A DNA stretch of 64,000 nucleotides from Trichuris trichiura (GCA_037903355.1 JBAJFE010000026.1:4402001-4466000); one strand, 5' to 3'; counted from the first letter of the stretch, positions 46,701 to 58,638 are shown. Notes: generated by a model not told the origin, from the letters alone. Numbers and translations are program-made.

Positions 46701-48395
46701 AACTTCAGAACCGCTAAAGGCGATGAAACAAGCTCAAAAAAGATCAGTGATCGCAGAATGCGCTGTGAATTGTGTCGAACCCCTAAGCTCCCTTTTCATT
46801 TCCACGCTCCTTCGTGAACCGCAGAAGAAGAAGAAGAAGAAGAAGAAGAAGAAGAAGAAGAAGAAGAAGAAGAAGAAGAAGAAGAAGAAGAAGAAGAAGA
46901 AGAAGAAGAAGAAGAAGAAGAAGAAGAAGAAGAAGAAGAAGAAGAAGAAGAAGAAGAAGAAGAAGAAGAAGAAGAAGAAGAAGAAGAAGAAGAAGAAGAA
47001 GAAGAAGAAGAAGAAGAAGAAGAAGAAGAAGAGGACCTGGAAACCCTATATATGCCACAGTATCCTACTATCAACAAAGATAACGGTTACGACGTTAACA
47101 AAGCGTAGATACGGCTGACGGCAGCAAGCATTATGGCGGTTACGTTGCAACCCTGCAACCTCGGCTGATTAACGTTAAGGCAGTGTTTCTCAACGTGGGC
47201 CCTGAGGCCCCCCTGGGGAGCCCTGGGAAATTTTAGGGGACCCTGGAAGCGAGGGGGGCCCTGGAGGGTGATGCAGCAGGACATTGTCCCAATCAACGGT
47301 GGGCCCTGACAAAACCTAGGGGGGCCCTGGGGCAGAAAAGGTTGAGAAACTATGCGTTAAGGCCTACTTAACCGGACAGATATCACCTACCGATAAACGA
47401 CTCGGTGCACAAGAAAAGCGTTTGCACACTTAGCCCGTACTGGGATATGCCGAATATGGAATGAGTAGTTTGGAAAGCTCCGTTGTTTCGCTGTTTTTAG
47501 TGATAAGCATTCACCGGGGTCACTTGGAGAGCCCAAATCGCTGATTCGCCCACGAGTACCTTTTTTTACTTGGAATTTTGGCGCTGACTGACGCAGAGCC
47601 AACAAAGGTTAAACGTCTACGCTCCATGGCGACCTTTGGCCTTCTAGAGAACCCAGGGAGTTGTGTCGACCGTTTTGCCTCCGCGCTCCTCTAAAAATTA
47701 CTGTAGCAGCCTATGTTAACACTCACAAGAAGCCAAGAACTAAACTAAAGCCCTTATCTCAAGTCAAGCGCCCCATTATCTAACAAAAGCAGCAGCGGAG
47801 TAACTGGCTGTCAGCGGGCGTCACGGAAGCATGATGATGCGTCACCTATGATTGACGTCACTGGCTAGGGGACGTCTTGGTACGGTTGTAAAGAAGTTTC
47901 TAGATTATTGCAGATGTAAGGCTGATAGGAAAAGACTCTTTCATTCTACGCGAACAAATGCCCTTACACTTTTCAACTGAAGTAGACCCTTCTCGATATC
48001 TACTGACAGTTACAGATAAAGCTGAACTGGCGTCTTACACTGCAATCTCTGGACATTGTAGTGAGCTGTTCTTGCAAGCATCCGCATTTGGCATCTTCTA
48101 CCTTGGTTTCTTCATCCATCTCAGCTCTGCTCCACAAATAACCATTGAACAAAAGAAACCCATCAGGAGAGCTTAGCACGCTTTCCGAATGCGTACCTTC
48201 CAATTCGGTCTTTGTTGAAAACGTAGCAAAATGAAAATCACACGCAGCTGTGCTGCATGGCAGAGGCATGGAAAACTGCTGACTTAGATTAGCCGCTCCG
48301 CAGTCTGCCAAAAACGGTACAATTGATGTCTTCAGAAAATAATTCCAGCGAAAGCGATTGCTAAAGCTCACTGCGACTGTAAACTGGTCCTGCAT
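43763..48395 (-). CDS. ASNSD1: Asparagine synthetase domain-containing protein 1
   Basis: Four exons with matching phases: 48395-48039, 45455-45324, 45158-44480, 44433-43763, giving about 612 residues. The first two exons match the glutaminase-like half by layout (DGFLLFNGYLW; KVEGPWALVFYM), followed by LWFGRDCFGRKSLL. The third contains the ATP-pyrophosphatase loop SVLFSGGIDS and ends VPDRQT; the last holds LGSGADELFAGYMRHR, LGVKTDLSLARGLGDK and FGSRI. These are signature segments of ASNSD1, an asparagine-synthetase relative of unclear biochemical role. Oddity: the predicted N-terminus is MQDQFTVAVSFSN, not Met-Cys-Gly-Ile, so the catalytic Cys2 of class II glutaminases is absent and amide transfer from glutamine is unlikely unless an upstream exon was missed. 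Intron 1 (2.6 kb) contains the (AAG)n tract and a hAT element; intron 3 is only 46 bp. Confidence 0.87.
46487..46540 (-). repeat. Dispersed repeat, copy B
   Basis: On the minus strand: ATGCCCTACCAACGGATGGA followed by TGAGCAAATTGTAAGAGAAAA, the same block as at 9395 and 53638. It lies inside the first ASNSD1 intron. Confidence 0.5.
46823..47033 (+). repeat. (AAG)n microsatellite, about 70 units
   Basis: An essentially perfect AAG/CTT trinucleotide run in intron 1 of ASNSD1 (purine strand on plus). Long frames across it (poly-Lys, poly-Arg, poly-Leu, poly-Ser) are artefacts of the repeat. A homopurine-homopyrimidine tract of this length can form triplex structures and will vary in length. Confidence 0.97.
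47181..47354. mobile_element. hAT-type MITE, 174 bp, with perfect 8-bp target duplication
   Basis: Begins CAGTGTTTCTCAACGTGGGC and ends AAAAGGTTGAGAAACTATG (reverse complement CATAGTTTCTCAACCTTTT). It is flanked on both sides by CGTTAAGG (47173-47180 and 47355-47362). The GC-rich inside has repeated GGGGGCCCTGG-like words. No coding capacity. It lies in ASNSD1 intron 1. Confidence 0.88.
47363..48038. other. Remainder of ASNSD1 intron 1; nothing recognised
   Basis: No exon or transposon signature was found between the MITE and the end of ASNSD1 exon 1. Confidence 0.35.
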
Positions 48396-48625
48396 TTCGA
48401 CTCAATTTGCTTGTATTAACAGCGCTTAAATAAAAGGACGGGAAAATCTTATATCCCAGAATCCCGCAAGCGACATACCGTAGCCCTTAAACTGTAGGTT
48501 CCTTCCGGAACAATGCTAGCCGCGTTGAACTGGAAACGCAAAGGCTATCTTTTCCCGCTCTTACGTTATCATAAGCCTAAAGATAGGCTTACGTTTCAAC
48601 TGCGTTCAAGAAATGACAGAGAAGG
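48396..48625. promoter_or_regulatory. Divergent promoter region between ASNSD1 and EPS15-like gene
   Basis: 230 bp separate the two opposed start codons. No TATA box is obvious. A small hairpin (AAGCCTAAAGATAGGCTT) lies at about 48572. A shared bidirectional promoter is inferred from spacing alone. Confidence 0.4.
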
Positions 48626-51600
48626 ATGGCCGACAACGAAAAAGTTACCATGGGCCAACTTCCCCCTAGCGTAGGTTTACCGACCATCCTTTTTTGTCCC
48701 TGCCAAAAAGTGAAGGTTGGCATGCTCTTTCGGCCTACGCAAGTACGGGTAGTAGAAGAGGATAACCAGCTGTTTTCCAAAAAGTACCTGCATTTTGTCA
48801 CCTACGGTAGCTTGCTTGCGGGGCTGTGAGAAACAAAGCGCTACTTTTAGCTGAGGTATATTCCATTGGTGATTGACTTGATGGGCATTCGTTGGTTACG
48901 TGTTTGTTTTTGGCGTTCAAAGTGCTATCGTCCAATATAAAGCAGTTTTAGGCAATGAAAGAGTGCTATAAACTGGCTCCAAGCTTGAAGTCTTGACTGT
49001 TGCTTTCTGGCAGACAGCGTAGCACAGTTATGCTTACCCCGAGGTTTCAGTAGACGCTTTTGTTTGAGTTGTCCAAAGCAATATATCGAACGTCCCGACA
49101 GGAGAACAAGTAGAAGCCTCTCTTGCGTATTCGCTTAATTATAAAATACTTAAAATAAAGTTTTTACTTAAGATGTTTGTACGTATTAGCAATTTCCGAT
49201 AAAATAGCATTGATATCAGTTCTAGTCCTAATTACTACTTTCTCTCTGTAATCGGTGTATCGTTGTGTTCATTCGCCTTACACGCAGGTACTGTATGCGT
49301 TCTGTTGTGTTTAACAGTTGGGTTTAAAATGAATCCATAAGAATAAACAGCAGGTCGGTTACTTTAAGTTATACTACGTGAATTTTGATTTTCACACTCT
49401 ACGATTTCAAACATAGATTTGAATTGTGTAGCAACTGGTGAGGCGGTATGACTAGTCGAAAGTGAGAGCAGGAAAGCATATTGGGTATCGACCAGTTCCA
49501 GTTTCTCCCCTACTTGTTTGGCGGTTAGACAGCTTTGAATACTGTAGGCTGTCGTCCCCTGATGCTTCCAACAGCTGAACAGGCAAGCTCTTCTCCTCTT
49601 CATGTTTTAGTTGACCGAGTTTCGTTTGAAACATAGATCGCTGGGTCTAGTTTGACTCTTTATGAGTCAATGTACAATGAGGTGGTTTAAGATACAGGCG
49701 CCTTGATCAGCATATAAATTCCCTTGGTTTTAGGTCAATCCTTCCCACCATCCCTATGTTGGGGCACAACAAGCAGCTGCATTTTTGAAGCGGTCTAACT
49801 TGAGCAAGCAGACACTTATTCAGGTATGTCTTTCGAAAGTATATGTTTCAGTCGTCTTTGTCGATTTGTAAACTGCAACAGATCAATCCACTACTCCGGA
49901 TGTACTTGTAATGTAATCGCGTTTAGCTCAAGGTGAATCAGTGAGAATTCGACAGCATTTTTTCAATTTCACTTGGTCAGTTGTCCTTAAAGGGTGTTGA
50001 GTGGTAGGGTATATGGCAGATCGTTGGATCTCGGCTTCAGAAGTGACACTGGATGGTTACTATTGTAATTTGACATAAGTTCACAACGCGGCATCTTTTT
50101 AATCAGTTACCTTGTAATTATAAGGTTACCTTATAATTCATAAATTGACCGTATTTTCTGTTCGTTTGGTAATACTTTCTTGTCGAGTCAATCGTTCGTT
50201 CTATGTTAACGGGAGCAAGCCCGCCAGTATAATTGCTTTTGCCAAATTCTGTCTAGAAAATCTGACTTCACATTTTGTAATGATCTTGATGCTCGAGGAA
50301 CCTGTTTTAATGGGCTTTCCTCTGTTTTGCTCCTAAAATGTATCGATCTTACGCATTCGACGCTCTCACGAGATGCACAATTCCGCCGGAATTTACGATC
50401 CATATTTTGAATCGATCACGTCATTCATCATTGATCATCTGAGGCTGGAATGAGCGGATGCTAAAACCACTCGCTTAGAGCACGCATAGTATTATTGATA
50501 AATCAGTTGCGAAGTTTCAGAGGTTTCGTAACGGTGGTTCCGGTGCGTGTTAGCATTGGAATGAACTCCGAAAGGCCACGATTTCGGTGAACACCTTCAG
50601 GGAAAGAACTGAGCTTCTCTATATGCACCACAAGAAGTCATTTCAAGGAACTGAACTTGAAATTATTGACTTCCTTAGATGTAAGCGTCAACTATACGAT
50701 TTATTCAAGCATTGACGGAAGTAGCGGCAGGTGCTTTAAAAGGGTGCGCTACATTTGTCGTTCATTGTCCCTGGCTCATCAGTTCGCATTGTTTTAGCTT
50801 GTACTGCGTATACATCGCTGCGTAAAAGACTAGTGACCTGTGGTGATCTTTTAGGCAAGAAGCTTTTTCCTTGTTACACTTACGGGAGTATTATTTGGTA
50901 ACGCCTATAAGTTTTTGGCCTTTTAAATATGTCCAAAAAAGCAGTATGTGCATAACAAGTAAACCAAAGGAGTGCAAGGAAGATAGGTCTCTTTGCAAAG
51001 AAAAAACGTAGCTTCAGCCACATTAACGCGCCGGAACGGGTCTATGCCAGTTTGAAAAGTAGGGATCATACAAAATCGTTGCAAATGTGGCACAGGTAGG
51101 AAAAGCATTCAACGATCGGCAGGTAACAAATAACGAACGCTTTTGATATTCAAGTTCTTTGCTGCTACAGTAGGAATAGAGAAGCGTAAAATGTAAACCA
51201 AATGGCTAACGCGTGCTGAAAATCAGCATGTTTGAAATTTAATTCTGTGCTTTCTTTTGTGCATTTACTGTGGTCTGCTGTTTGAGCTTCTTTATTGGAA
51301 GGGCGTAAATTTCAGTTCCTCGTTATTGCACTTGGTAGGAAAAAAACTAAAATGTTTTACAAGTTGCGTTGCTATAGCTTTTCATTTTTAAATCATACTA
51401 GCAAGGAATACGAAGTCACAAAATAGCGCATGTATCACATCGCGTTTATTACGTCACATTGGTTTTCCATCATGCGATGTACTGACAGTATTTTTCCTCT
51501 CTGCCTGATGAGAACAGTAAAATCAGTACTGACTTGCTGGTTTTGAAGCTCTACGTGAGCGGCACTCTTTACAATACTGGGTTGCGGTTAATGTATGTAT

Positions 51601-54600
51601 TTTATTAAATGGTACAAAAAATCTAACGGCTACCTGAAGCAGGCGGGAAAATTAACACTTCGGGAAGTCATTCACGTTTCGCTTTTATGCAAAAGGTTTT
51701 GACTATATATAAGCTGTCTTGTAACGGGTGCGTACGTTTTCATGATGGAAAGCTCTCACAAACAGTGACTCGTGTCGCAAAGAGAGAATTTCGACGTTAT
51801 AGGAAGTGCGCTTTAACTGAAAGGCGAGTTCTGCACATTGCTTTCAGAAATATCTTTCGTAAGTTGAATTCGTTTCTCTTCACGAGCTGCATCATTTTCT
51901 TGGACGGCGTACTTTTTCTGTCACACATAGTGCTTCTAAATCCGTGAGGCAGTACTCGAACTAAAACATTTTTTCATAAAATAAAGCTACTACTTGAACA
52001 TGGTATAAAAAAATGAACAATCAAGTAAATGGACGTACGTAATAGGTTTGGAAAGCTTGGAGGGAGATGGAATTTGTGACTCCTAAGAATATGTTGCCAT
52101 ATGTCGCTGCAGCATGAATATGCGCGCATTAGCTTAATGTATTGCTGCAGGAGCTATAGCACGTTACATGTTCTCTTAAATGACTAATTCAAGGAAAATC
52201 ACTACGTCGAAACGTTTCTATTCTGTAACTGATATTCGTAAGCTTTTCATGTTTGCAATAATTATTTTCAAGAACAGTTTGACGACCGAATCAGTTGTGT
52301 CAACATGGAACTGCTTGCCGCCGGAGAAGACCGTTTTGTAATCCGTGGCAAAGCATTTACATTCATGAAAGTGCAAGAATTTTAGTCTTTGCTCTCCTCT
52401 GCTCGTATTCGTTCTATACGAAAGTTTCGATGACCTTAGTCTTTCAAAGTTCTAGTAGCGTTTGATCTTAGTCTTTCTTTCAGCTCACTTTTTTCCATCG
52501 CGCACATGCTTTCAGATTTGGAATGAAGCAGATAGCAATCGTACGGGATCTTTGGATAGAACATCTTTTTTCGCTGCGTTGAAGTTTGTAGCTCTTGCTC
52601 AGCATAGCAAAGAATTGCTATCGACCAATTTGACGCTTGACGTTGGCGCTCCTGTTATTGTAAGTTCTCCGTTTGCTTTTTGGCACTGTTGCATTGCATT
52701 GCTACGTTGAAGTCTACGCGCTCTGACGATCCACTGATGCCGCTTGCATCGGAAGAGAATTTCTCGTGGTGTATAGAGGTTGGAAATAGTTAAACAAGTT
52801 TCGTTAGCCCATTTGAGCGCACGAAGGTTTTTACAGTCGGAGGAGCTGAAAAAATACGAAGATATTTTCGGAAGCTTGAATCCTGTTGGTGGAAAGCTGT
52901 CCGGAGAGCAGGTGAAATCTGTTCTCTTCAATTCCGGCCTTCCTGTCAAAGTTCTGGGCAAAGTTAGAAATGGAATCTTTCCGCTTAATTGATAGTTTCT
53001 ATCTGGGTTTTTAAGATTTGGGAGTTGAGCGACATTGATCGAGATGGTTATTTGGACAAGGATGAAATGTGCTTGGTCAGTTCTGATTACATGGTTTTGA
53101 CATCCTACTGGGAAAAATCTAACGGGTTTTAGGCTTTGCATCTTGTCTACAGAGCGCTGGAGAACGATCCAGTTCCGGATACCTTGAATCAGAATATGAT
53201 ACCACCGTCAAAACGTGGCATATTTCGGATACGCTCTTCGACGCAAAGTACTGAATCGGTTAGTTTATGTCTCTTATTTTTGCTGCCCCAGTGTAACAGT
53301 GAGTAGTCGTCTGCCGCTAAATATCTCGAACGCTAATTTTTATATTCTTTGAAGTCAGTTAACTTGTAGTGAGCATTTTGTACGAACAGTAATGTTGTTA
53401 TTAATACTACGAAAATATTTTATGATTTCTTATTAGTCAGTAGAGGAAACTATGGAAAATGTAGCTTTTTGATACCAGGATGCTAGTATTTCATGGAGAA
53501 TGTAGAACACTATTTTGCTGCCGTATCCTGTTAAACACCGTGTGCTTTTTAACGGGTCTATGGGTTTTCATGATGGACTTTCTACCTTACGATTTTCTGC
53601 TTTGCCCGTTGTTGGTTTCTGAAATAACCAAAGCAAATGCCCTACCAACGGATGGATGAGCAGTTATTAAGGAAAATTCAGAACAAACACTTAACAGTTT
53701 CGGAGCTTTCGGGACCAACCTTGTCCCGTCGTCAGCGATGATGATATGCAATAACCATCATTCTCGATGAGCTGTCCCAATATTTTGCCAGTTGTTATTG
53801 TACCTATTTAGGTTGGCTGTGTGTTGCAAGAATCCATGTGATAATGTGTTTTTTTCTCGCAAATGTAAGAGACGGAATAGGGCACATTTAGTCTCATTGA
53901 GAATCTGCAACGCATGTGTAGCCTAAATGGATATAATAGGAATACGGGTTCAACCCTTCGAAGACGTTCGCAATCTGTCGAGCCGTCTGTTGCAATGTAA
54001 AAAGCATTAGCATTCAGAACACGCTTTCCAGTGGCAGAGGGCCTTGTAACCCAGGTTGTTATGCGAAGAAAAGCGTCTGTCACTTCGAAATTAAAAGAAG
54101 CCTTTTACATATAGTAAAGCAAAATCGTAAACCATAATAAACCGGCCGAAAGTTAGCGCCATTTGGACATAGTTCATAAACCCGCTTTAAATGTTACCGC
54201 GTGCATTAACTTGAGCATCTTTCCATTGTCTCGCGTTACGTCGGTGGGCTTTTCACGTGTTCCAACGCTCGCGTATGCAATCAGTTTAGCGAACAGTAGC
54301 TGTAACGGGTATGTGGACAAGTGAAGAGATTTGGTAACACTATGTTATACAACTATGGAACTTTATGAGTAAGCCACCACGTATGAAAATATAAGAAGAA
54401 AAAATGGATAAACTTACATTGAACCAAAGGGTAAACATGAAACAGATTAATACATGTGGACCAAATAAAAAATAGGTGAATCTACATTGCACGTAAAATC
54501 AACATGAAAGGAATTCAACATATATAGAAGGCAAAATAAGAAATAGATATAAAAACGGAAAAATTCGAAGAATAAATTAACAGACACATTGTAAGATGAC

Positions 54601-57600
54601 ACAATATGTACGTAACAACAGATGCAGCCAGCGGACCGACAAAAGAAACTTCAAGAAACAAGACTTTAGGAGCTCGTTTTAAACCGTTAAGACCAATTGA
54701 TTGACAACCTTGCACTCACCAACCACGTCAGTTTTAACACCGCTGAGGACGGGTCATGCGCGGCCCGAAAGCTACGGAGAATAAAAGTTGATTGTATTTT
54801 CAACGGTACACGCATTCCGCAAAAAGAAAAAAGAAACAGATTTAACACGAAAACCCACAGTTCCGTACCAAAAAGCTACATCTTCAATACTAATGGTGTC
54901 ATCTTTTTCATTGTGCATTTACGGATGACTTTCCCGCTATGAAAATGTATTTGATTCAGCGGAGTTTTCCGTTTGCGCTTGATTCGTCGTCTGCGTATGA
55001 GTTGGACAACCCACTTTTATGTTTTGTTAGGCGAAGTTTCATTTTGTTATTCTGACCATTAAGTATGCCATTTCAGAAGAAGCGCAAGTCAACTAGCTTA
55101 TTAGCTGACGCTTCATTTGTGGCGCAGCTGCTTGCTTTTGTAGATTGCCTTTTCTTTATAATTTAATTTTTTAAATTATGCACTATGTAAATTTTGTAGC
55201 ATGGCCGTTCGCCTACCTTTTCCTCATGCCCGTTCAACAAAGGGCTTTCGAGAAATCGTGCTGGTAGTGTGGCCTCACTGGAAACTAGCAGCATGGAAAG
55301 GGCGTCTTCACCAGCCAAGCACCCCATTAGTCGCAGCTTGAGCGGAGTACGTTCCATGCACATGCTGCCAACGAACTGTATTATCTCTCTTTAAAGACTC
55401 CAGCACCAGTTATCAGTCAGTATCATTTCAATACCGATGAACCAGTGGACACGTCAGAATGGGAAGCAGACTTCCGCCGTTTGGACTCTGACGGGGACGG
55501 ACTTGTAACAGGGAATGACGTAAAATCATTCTTTTTGCAGACCGGACTGCCTCAAAATGTCCTGGCTAATATATGGTAAGTGGTTCTGTCTTTTGTTTTC
55601 CGCTTCTGGCTTAAATGGCATGTACAGGAATGTTTGCGACGTGAAGTTTACAGGCCGATTGAACTTAGAACAGTTCGCTCTGGCTATGTACTTGATAGAA
55701 CGTAAGCAAACTGACAAGATAGATCCTTCTGTGGTTGTGCCGCCCGAGTTGGTTCCTCCAAGCTGCCGACCATCTCAGCAAAACCTTATCGAGGTGGAGC
55801 CTGGAGAGCTGCCATCCTCTGGTTCAGTGGCAACGCCGTTTAGCAAAGAAATGGAGCAAATTAAAAAGGAAATCGAAGATATGCAATTGTACTTTCTCCT
55901 TGTTAATTGTTGGGACTTATGAATACATTTCAGAGAGAAACGGGAACTTGAGGCGCATATTGTGCAATCGGAAGCTGATATGAAGGTGAAACAAGCGGAA
56001 ATAAGAAACTTGGAAGTTGAATTCAACACGTTGGAAGCGACGATAAACCAGTTAAAACGACAGAAGTTGGCAGCTAGCCAGCGTTTGGAAGAACTTGAAA
56101 ATCAAGTGAATTTGTATTTAAAAAATGGAAGTCAGTTTACTGTTTGAACTTTTAGCGGTTGTCTCTTGAAAAGACCGTTGATGACCTCAAGGAAAAAGTG
56201 AAAGTTAAGGAGGACGAATGGATCACTTTGAAGGAAGAAGTGGAAACGGCATGCTCTTTAGCTAAAGTAAGCTGCCATTCGTTTTGAGTTATAAGATCTC
56301 AAAAGCGACTTAATTGAAAGTCCTAACGGTTGAGCTGTTTCGTCGTCAGCGTTTGAAATCTTACATGTTCATTGTTGTAAACTAGCCACATTTCGATAAC
56401 AAAATCGGCGCATTCATTTGATATTTGAGCAGCCTGCAACGTCTAGAATTTTCGCTGTTTCTTCATGTGCATTGATATTGCTGAAACTTTCATCCACCAG
56501 TCAGTTGATGAGCTTGTTTCACTTGCTTCTCAATGTTCATTGTTTTGTAGGATTTCGGCTCTCCGCTATCATATAGCTACAATCTCTCAATCTCATTTTC
56601 TGACAAAGCCTTTTTTCGAATTCCATATTGTTATTTTCTGCCAATTAAGAACAACTGAAACGCTGTTTTTGATATAAGCTTTTCAGGCTTTCAGTTTTGA
56701 CTTCTTCCATTGACTATGTTATGGAAGCCTTATTAGGCGGGTAGAATTTCATAGTCACAAACGCATCGATTCTGTTGAGTTGTTTAGCATATTGATGAGA
56801 GGGACCAGTATATATTAATAAAAGTAGTATGGCATTTTTGCCAGTGAAGTCTTAGCTATATTTTTAAAGTTTTAGTACTGTTTTTTGTTTGCTGTGCTCA
56901 ATTGGGAGACTGCTGACATTTTTGGGGCGTCTCTAAGCTTCTTCGCTTTTTTGTTAAGAAACAGCAGGATAAGATGCGAAGCAGAAGAATTTACGCAAGC
57001 CATTAGAGTTAGAAGTTTTCGACTCGTTTTAGTATTAATGCCTTAGCGCACATTCTTTCCTTGCGAGAACCTAACGATTTTTTTCAAAGGAGCTTCTCGG
57101 TACAGTTCATTTTCGTCTGCGCTATAAATAAAATCTTCACCATATTCTTTGTCAAGAAAGGAATTTATCAGAGTTTCAGAATGAGGATAAAGGCTAAGCA
57201 ACGGATTCAGCAAAACTTGCAGTAATGGAGAAAACAAGCCGTTGTGCTTCTCAGAGAGCCTAAAAGGGAGTTTGCTGAACTAGAGAAGTGGTACAACGAT
57301 AGCTCTCCCTCTAGAAACATAATATGCCTTTGGTAAAGTTATTGCATAACATTCAGGAGAAAAAGAACTCACTGTTTTGGGCTCCAAACATTTTCCGACG
57401 AAACTGAAAAAATATCGGTTCCTTAGTCCATTTGGGTAATCGATGTTCTACTGTACTTCCTCTGCTTGCGTACTAATGATTTTTCTGAACCAATGCCACG
57501 CGGCGCAGAAACTTAAGCACGGTTTACTATTGGCCCAATTAAGATATTAAACACAGTTTCTTAAATAGAAAGGTAAATTTCTGCTTGCAGCAACAACAGG

Positions 57601-58638
57601 AAGTGGTCGAAGCGAAGCAGAAAGAAATACAAGACCTTCGGGAAGAAGAACATTGCATTGAAGAAAAAATACAATCTCAACGAACACATCTTAATGCGCT
57701 GCATGAGCAAGAACACGTCTGCGAACAGGATATTGAAAAGGTATTTTTTACATGGAAAAATGGCAGCAGTACTTCTGAAACTTTTGTGTACGTGTACAGC
57801 TATCGAATGACGTGAGGAAGTTGAAGGCCCAAAGGAAGATGTTGTCTGATCACTTAAGCAGCGCTGCAGACGGTAATTTGTCTTATAATCTGACGCAATT
57901 GCTGGAGAAAAACGAACTGTTTTTGCCTCCTCTGGAATCTGTTGTGCCTTCGGTGCGTATTTCCCGCAAGTTACGTTTATCTTTTTTTCACTATTGGTCT
58001 ATTCAGAAAAACAGCGTTTCTTTTGACCAATTCACCACACCTACAAATGATGAACCTATTACTGCTTCTGCAGGCTTAATTAACGATCCGTTCGTTAATG
58101 GCACGTGGTAAAGCAATCCTAACTGAGTTTTGTTTATTAACTTGTTTCAGATGACCCATTCGCGCACATCGGATTTGGATCAGAGTATCCGTTTGAACAG
58201 TTCCCTACCACAGACCCATTTCAGAAAGTCTCTCCATTTACTGCTGCTGAACATTTCGGCCCTGCTGAGTTTGAACCTAACCAGCAACCATTCCAAACAC
58301 GTGAATCATCTCACCCAAGCGACGCATTCACTGTTGGGGGCTGTTCAGCTTTGAATAATGGCACTTCGTCGGTAGGTGCTAACAAAAGTACCCAAAGATT
58401 TTTTTTCTGATGTACATGTCATTCGAAGATAAGCAACAAAACGTTTGACCCTTGGAAGTTAGAAACAGTTACTGCTGAAGCAGAACAGAAGAAAAGACCG
58501 CCTCCCCGGCCGGCTGCCCCACCAAACCATGCCGCAACCCCGAATGTTATGGATGATCCATTTAATCCAACTCGGCAAACTGGCGTAGATGCCTCCCTTA
58601 CATTTGCAAATTTTGCTGATTTCTCAAAGTTTGCTTAA
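48626..58638 (+). CDS. EPS15: EPS15-type endocytic adaptor (three EH domains, coiled coil, DPF tail)
   Basis: EPS15 scaffolds clathrin-coated pits. Proposed exons: 48626-48670, 49351-49377, 49734-49823, 52516-52659, 52837-52962, 53016-53075, 53133-53258, 55200-55346, 55397-55575, 55628-55888, 55934-56105, 56156-56266, 57591-57740, 57800-57952, 58007-58100, 58151-58371, 58429-58638; phases join throughout, about 770 residues. EH1 is AAAFLKRSNL to IWNEADSNRTGSLDR. EH2 runs from KKYEDIFGSLNPVGGKLSG to WELSDIDRDGYLDKDE, with an intact EF-hand calcium loop. EH3 includes RLDSDGDGLVTGND and RLNLEQFALAMYLI. A heptad-rich coiled coil follows (exons 10-14). The tail has four DPF motifs for binding the AP-2 appendage, a proline stretch KKRPPPRPAAPP for SH3 domains, and the end FADFSKFA. 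The ubiquitin-interacting motifs of vertebrate EPS15 are not seen. The first two exons (the second only 27 bp) are inferred. The intron after 58100 needs a GC donor. Confidence 0.88.
53700..53738 (-). ncRNA. Hammerhead ribozyme motif, copy 9
   Basis: Minus strand: TCG, CTGACGA, stem II CGGGAC/GTCCCG, GAAAGCTC, CGA. Relative to other copies both stem I (UCG/CGA) and stem II (GGGAC/GUCCC) carry paired, compensating changes. Confidence 0.88.
54739..54778 (+). ncRNA. Hammerhead ribozyme motif, copy 10
   Basis: Plus strand: CCG, CTGAGGA, stem II CGGGTC/GGCCCG, GAAAGCTA, CGG. The cleavage-site base is A (allowed: A, C or U). Core position 7 is G. Confidence 0.84.
56880..57453 (-). pseudogene. Tigger/pogo-like transposase pseudogene with terminal repeat (EPS15 intron)
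   Basis: The right edge, read on the minus strand, is CAGTAGAACATCGATTACCC, a pogo/Tigger-type terminal repeat preceded by TA (57454-57455). Downstream on that strand come decayed transposase pieces: LLSLYPHSETLINSFLD, EDFIYSADENELYRE (family: YNADETGLFWK), then after frameshifts TLMACVNSSASHLILLFLNKKAK (family: ANATGSHKLPLLVIGKSKK). The left terminal repeat was not found. It lies in the 1.3-kb intron between EPS15 exons 12 and 13. Confidence 0.65.

Larger units (their letters stand above)
53630..54895 (-). mobile_element. Penelope-related element of a diverged subfamily (EPS15 intron)
   Basis: It has a minus-strand hammerhead at the left (53700-53738) and a plus-strand one at the right (54739-54778). 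At the far right comes the terminal block TTCCGTACCAAAAAGCTACA, as in the complete copy. The left end adjoins dispersed repeat copy C (CCTACCAACGGATGGATGAG). Between them are about 1 kb with only weak, broken coding similarity. No target duplication was found. The layout matches inverted ends around a degenerate core. Confidence 0.65.

Noticed and set aside
46723..47118. Long poly-Lys, poly-Arg, poly-Leu and poly-Ser frames
   Set aside because: All are readings of the (AAG)n microsatellite and not genes.
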